Position numbers and translations under genes: made by a program. This document shows, in pieces, positions 15,960-18,100 of a stretch of DNA of 18,100 nt (positions within the stretch are counted from its first letter, which is position 1; every line of letters starts with the position of its first letter). A model generated the notes under the pieces. The model was not told the DNA's origin. It searched no databases and saw only the letters and a program-made list of their open reading frames with translations. The stretch is taken from NCBI GenBank assembly GCA_000434235.1, contig FR892020.1, forward strand, positions 286-18,385, given 5' to 3'. This stretch comes from Alistipes sp. CAG:268. Lineage in GTDB: Bacteria > Bacteroidota > Bacteroidia > Bacteroidales > Rikenellaceae.

Positions 15960-16012
15960 AGGCAAAGAAACAGAGGCGGGCCGCCAGATCCGATTGCCGG
16001 ATGGCAGCCCGC
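15960..16012 (-). terminator. Terminator of the M24 peptidase gene
   Basis: Stem GCGGGC (15976-15981) with GCCCGC (16007-16012), an interrupted GCC/GGC, then ATCCG with CGGAT around a 5-nt loop. On the minus strand a moderately T-rich tail (TCTGTTTCTTTGCC) follows. The stem is imperfect but long, 28 bases past the stop codon. Confidence 0.65.
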
Positions 16013-16040
16013 TCCGTATCTGTGCGGTGTGGTTTTGGGG

Positions 16041-17432
16041 TTATTTCCCGACGACGGCCTCGAGCTCCTCGACCGTGACGGGAATCTTGCGGTCGCCGAG
16101 CATCCGGCTTCCCTCTTCCGTCACGAGGATGTCGTCCTCGATGCGGATGCCGCCGAAGTTGCGGTAGGCCTCCAGGGCGTCGTAGTCCACGATTCCCTTG
16201 TAAAGACCCTCGGCGCGGCACTTGTCGATCAGCGCCGGGATGAAGTAGAGGCCCGGTTCGTCGGTCAGCACCGTGCCCGGCTCGATGCGCCAGGCCGCGC
16301 GGTAGATGCAGGTGGCCGACTTGGCGGCACGCTCGGCGATCGTCGAGAAGTCGAACGAGCGCTCGCCCATCGCCTCGCAGTCGTGTACGTCCATGCCCAG
16401 TCCGTGGCCCAGTCCGTGGGGCATGAACATCGTCATGGCGCCCGAGGCCACGGCATCAGCCGCCGTACCCTTGATCAGTCCCACGCTGATCAGCCCTTCG
16501 GCCAGCGTGAGGTAGGCGGCCTTGTGGATCTCGGTGTACATCATGTGGGGCTTGACGATGCGGGCCACGTGGTCGTGAGCCGCCAGCACGATGTTGTAGA
16601 TCTCCTTCTGCTGCTCGGTGAAGCGTCCGCTGACGGGATAGGTGCGGGTGTGGTCCGAGCAGTAGTTGTTCACCGTCTCGCCGCCGGCGTCGCAAAGCAG
16701 CAGCCGGCCCTCCTCGAGCACCCCGTCGCAGTTGAGGTTGTGGAGCGTTTCGCCGTGCTGCGAGACGATCGACGGGAAGGAGAGTCCCGATCCGAGCGAC
16801 TTGGCGACGCCTTCGATCGCGCCGGCGATCTCGCGCTCAACGATGCCCGGGCGGCAGAGCTTCATGGCCAGCGTGTGCATTTCGTAGCCGATGCGGAAGG
16901 CTCGCTCCATCTCCTCGATCTCCTCGGCGCTCTTCTTTTCGCGCATCTCCGCCACGGCGAACATCAGGTCCACCGACTTGTAGTCGTGCAGCAGGGCGGG
17001 CTTGATGCCCAGCAGTTCCGACAGCTGGAGCTTTGTTTCGCCGCGGTAGGGGGGCAGGTAGTGGATCTTGCGCCCCTGGGCGATGGCCTTGCGCAGGCGC
17101 GCCTCGAGGGCGGCTGTCGGGAAGGTCTCCGTAACGCCTACCTGGGCGCCCAGCTCGCGGAGCGTGGGCTGCGGACCGGTCCAGATGATGTCCTCGACGG
17201 TGAAGTCGTCGCCGTAGAGGGCCTCCTCGCCCGAGTCGGCGTCGATCAGACCCACCAGCGAGGGAATGTTGAGTCCGAAGTAGTAGAGGAACGACGAGTC
17301 CTGGCGGAAATAGTAGGCGTTGTTGGGGTAGTTGTTCGGTGCGGGGGCGTTTCCCGGAAGCAGGATGATGCCCTGCCCGATTTTCGTGCGCAGCATCTTG
17401 CGGCGCGCGATATAGGTTTTTGCTGAGAACAT
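16041..17432 (-). CDS. pepP: Xaa-Pro aminopeptidase (M24B metallopeptidase)
   Basis: Removes N-terminal residues that precede proline; a cytoplasmic dimetal enzyme of peptide turnover. The 463-residue product has the N-terminal creatinase-like domain (about 1-165, with NNAYYFRQDSSFLYYFG) and the pita-bread catalytic domain. The five metal ligands are all present: Asp248 in LCDAGGE, Asp260 in CSDHTRTYP, His343 in MPHGLGHGLGMDVHD, Glu392 in TDEPGLYF and Glu432 in GIRIEDD. The auxiliary His339 and His350 of the same block are also there. There is no signal peptide. ATG 17432 is chosen because it gives the standard short N-terminus and lies 17 bases after a TATATTTG element. The symbol is by family resemblance; other bacterial proline-specific M24 peptidases are alternatives. 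Confidence 0.93.
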   Translation of the reverse strand: MFSAKTYIARRKMLRTKIGQGIILLPGNAPAPNNYPNNAYYFRQDSSFLYYFGLNIPSLVGLIDADSGEEALYGDDFTVEDIIWTGPQPTLRELGAQVGVTETFPTAALEARLRKAIAQGRKIHYLPPYRGETKLQLSELLGIKPALLHDYKSVDLMFAVAEMREKKSAEEIEEMERAFRIGYEMHTLAMKLCRPGIVEREIAGAIEGVAKSLGSGLSFPSIVSQHGETLHNLNCDGVLEEGRLLLCDAGGETVNNYCSDHTRTYPVSGRFTEQQKEIYNIVLAAHDHVARIVKPHMMYTEIHKAAYLTLAEGLISVGLIKGTAADAVASGAMTMFMPHGLGHGLGMDVHDCEAMGERSFDFSTIAERAAKSATCIYRAAWRIEPGTVLTDEPGLYFIPALIDKCRAEGLYKGIVDYDALEAYRNFGGIRIEDDILVTEEGSRMLGDRKIPVTVEELEAVVGK

Positions 17433-17449
17433 AATGTTGCGGTTTTCGA

Positions 17450-17457
17450 CAAATATA
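17450..17457 (-). promoter_or_regulatory. -7 promoter element of the M24 peptidase gene
   Basis: Minus-strand TATATTTG is a full match to TAnnTTTG, 17 bases upstream of the ATG. No clear -33 TTTG is seen. It implies a very short leader and transcription independent of the LD-carboxypeptidase gene upstream. Confidence 0.6.
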
Positions 17458-17524
17458 GCAAAAATCCGCCTTGGGTCTTACGCCGCGCCCGCTTTTTTTC
17501 GGCCTGCCGACGGAGCCCTGTGTC

Positions 17525-18100
17525 TCAGAAGCGGATGTTGCCGCCCTCGGGGGTCACCGTGACGGTCACCTCGCGTCCGAGGTAGAGCGCCAGGTTCGGC
17601 TCCTCGTGACCGGCCGGCAGTCCGAAGAGCACCGGGATGCCGAGCGGACGCAGCTGCTCGGCCAACACCTCGCCGGCATCCTCCACGCCGAACTTCCGCT
17701 GCCCCATCATGTCGGTCAGGTGGCCCACGACGACGGCCTTCACGTTGCGCAGCGCCCCGCTGCGGTGGAGGCTCTGCATCATGCGGTCGAGGCGGTAGAC
17801 GAACTCGCCGACCTCTTCGATGAAGAGCACCGTCGGCTCCTCGGCGCGCAGCTCCTCGGGGGTGCCGATCGCGGCGCAGAGCACCGTGAGGTTTCCGCCG
17901 GCCAGACGGCCCGAGGCGCAGCCCGGGATGTTGAGCGGATGGGGCTCCGTGTCGATCTGCTGCGTGAGCCCGAAGAGGGCCTCGCGCAGCGACTCGGCCG
18001 AGAGGTCCTCTTCCTCGTCGTCGAAGCGGAAACCTGCGGGCATCTGCCCGTGGATGCTTTCGATTCGGAGGTTGCGCATCACCAGGTGGAGCGTCGTGAT
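17525..18100 (-). CDS. LD-carboxypeptidase (S66 family), C-terminal part, cut by the window edge
   Basis: Members of this family remove the terminal D-Ala from murein tetrapeptides during peptidoglycan recycling. Only the C-terminal 191 residues are in the window; the frame stays open to 18100 and the true start lies beyond it. The visible part has the family block ASGRLAGGNLTVL, then TVLFIEEVGEFVYRLDRMM, which holds the Glu of the Ser-Glu-His triad, and LFGLPAGHEEPNLALYLG, which holds the His. The catalytic Ser lies in the missing N-terminal half. The family usually runs to about 300 residues, so roughly 110 are missing. An internal ATG near 18079 is not a credible start because the catalytic Ser domain would be lost. 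It is in the same direction as the M24 gene, with a 92-bp gap. Confidence 0.93.
   Translation of the reverse strand: MTTLHLVMRNLRIESIHGQMPAGFRFDDEEEDLSAESLREALFGLTQQIDTEPHPLNIPGCASGRLAGGNLTVLCAAIGTPEELRAEEPTVLFIEEVGEFVYRLDRMMQSLHRSGALRNVKAVVVGHLTDMMGQRKFGVEDAGEVLAEQLRPLGIPVLFGLPAGHEEPNLALYLGREVTVTVTPEGGNIRF

Noticed and set aside
17493..17515. T-run plus hairpin after the LD-carboxypeptidase gene as a terminator
   Set aside because: The T run is on the plus strand, so it would be an A run in the transcript of the minus-strand gene; the stem is also only 3-4 bp.

Overview
The window most likely comes from a GC-rich member of the Bacteroidales, and an Alistipes/Rikenellaceae-like genome fits best. 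This is inference. It rests on a SusC/SusD outer-membrane pair, a SusD lipoprotein signal with acidic residues after the Cys, a Pit phosphate transporter with a PhoU-like tail, a DUF4924-type protein, a degenerate second EF-G, and repeated matches to the Bacteroidetes promoter (TTTG, about 19-21 nt, TAnnTTTG). No phage, insertion sequence, CRISPR array, tRNA or rRNA was seen.

Layout from left to right. A plus-strand helical-repeat protein of unknown function (85-789) converges on thymidine kinase (880-1467, minus), and the two share a strong bidirectional terminator. Next is a minus-strand susC-susD operon (7228 down to 1766) closed by its own terminator, with no adjacent glycosidase or regulator. 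A 416-bp gap separates it from murA (7645-8961, minus). murA is divergent from rpmH (ribosomal protein L34, 9134-9301, plus), which is followed by its own terminator and a GNAT acetyltransferase (9364-9861). Another hairpin separates that gene from the convergent DUF4924 gene and the pit transporter (10547 down to 9981, and 13069 down to 10841, both minus). After a gene-poor stretch holding an orphan promoter come an EF-G paralogue (13579-15735), an M24 Xaa-Pro aminopeptidase (16041-17432) and a partial S66 LD-carboxypeptidase (17525 to the right edge), all minus.

Most genes are housekeeping: nucleotide salvage, peptidoglycan synthesis and recycling (murA, LD-carboxypeptidase), translation (L34, EF-G paralogue), phosphate uptake and peptide turnover. 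The susCD pair is the accessory nutrient-uptake part.

The points most worth a second look are as follows. (1) A G10 tract at the signal-peptide end of susC puts the start codon one base out of frame with the rest of the receptor, as in contingency-locus phase variation, unless it is a sequencing error. (2) A second long tract (C12) lies between pit and the DUF4924 gene, beside a tandem hairpin repeat. (3) The EF-G paralogue lacks the catalytic His and other GTPase signatures. (4) MurA has Asp in place of the fosfomycin-reactive Cys. (5) A consensus promoter fires into an apparently empty region that ends in a terminator-like hairpin, making it a candidate small RNA.
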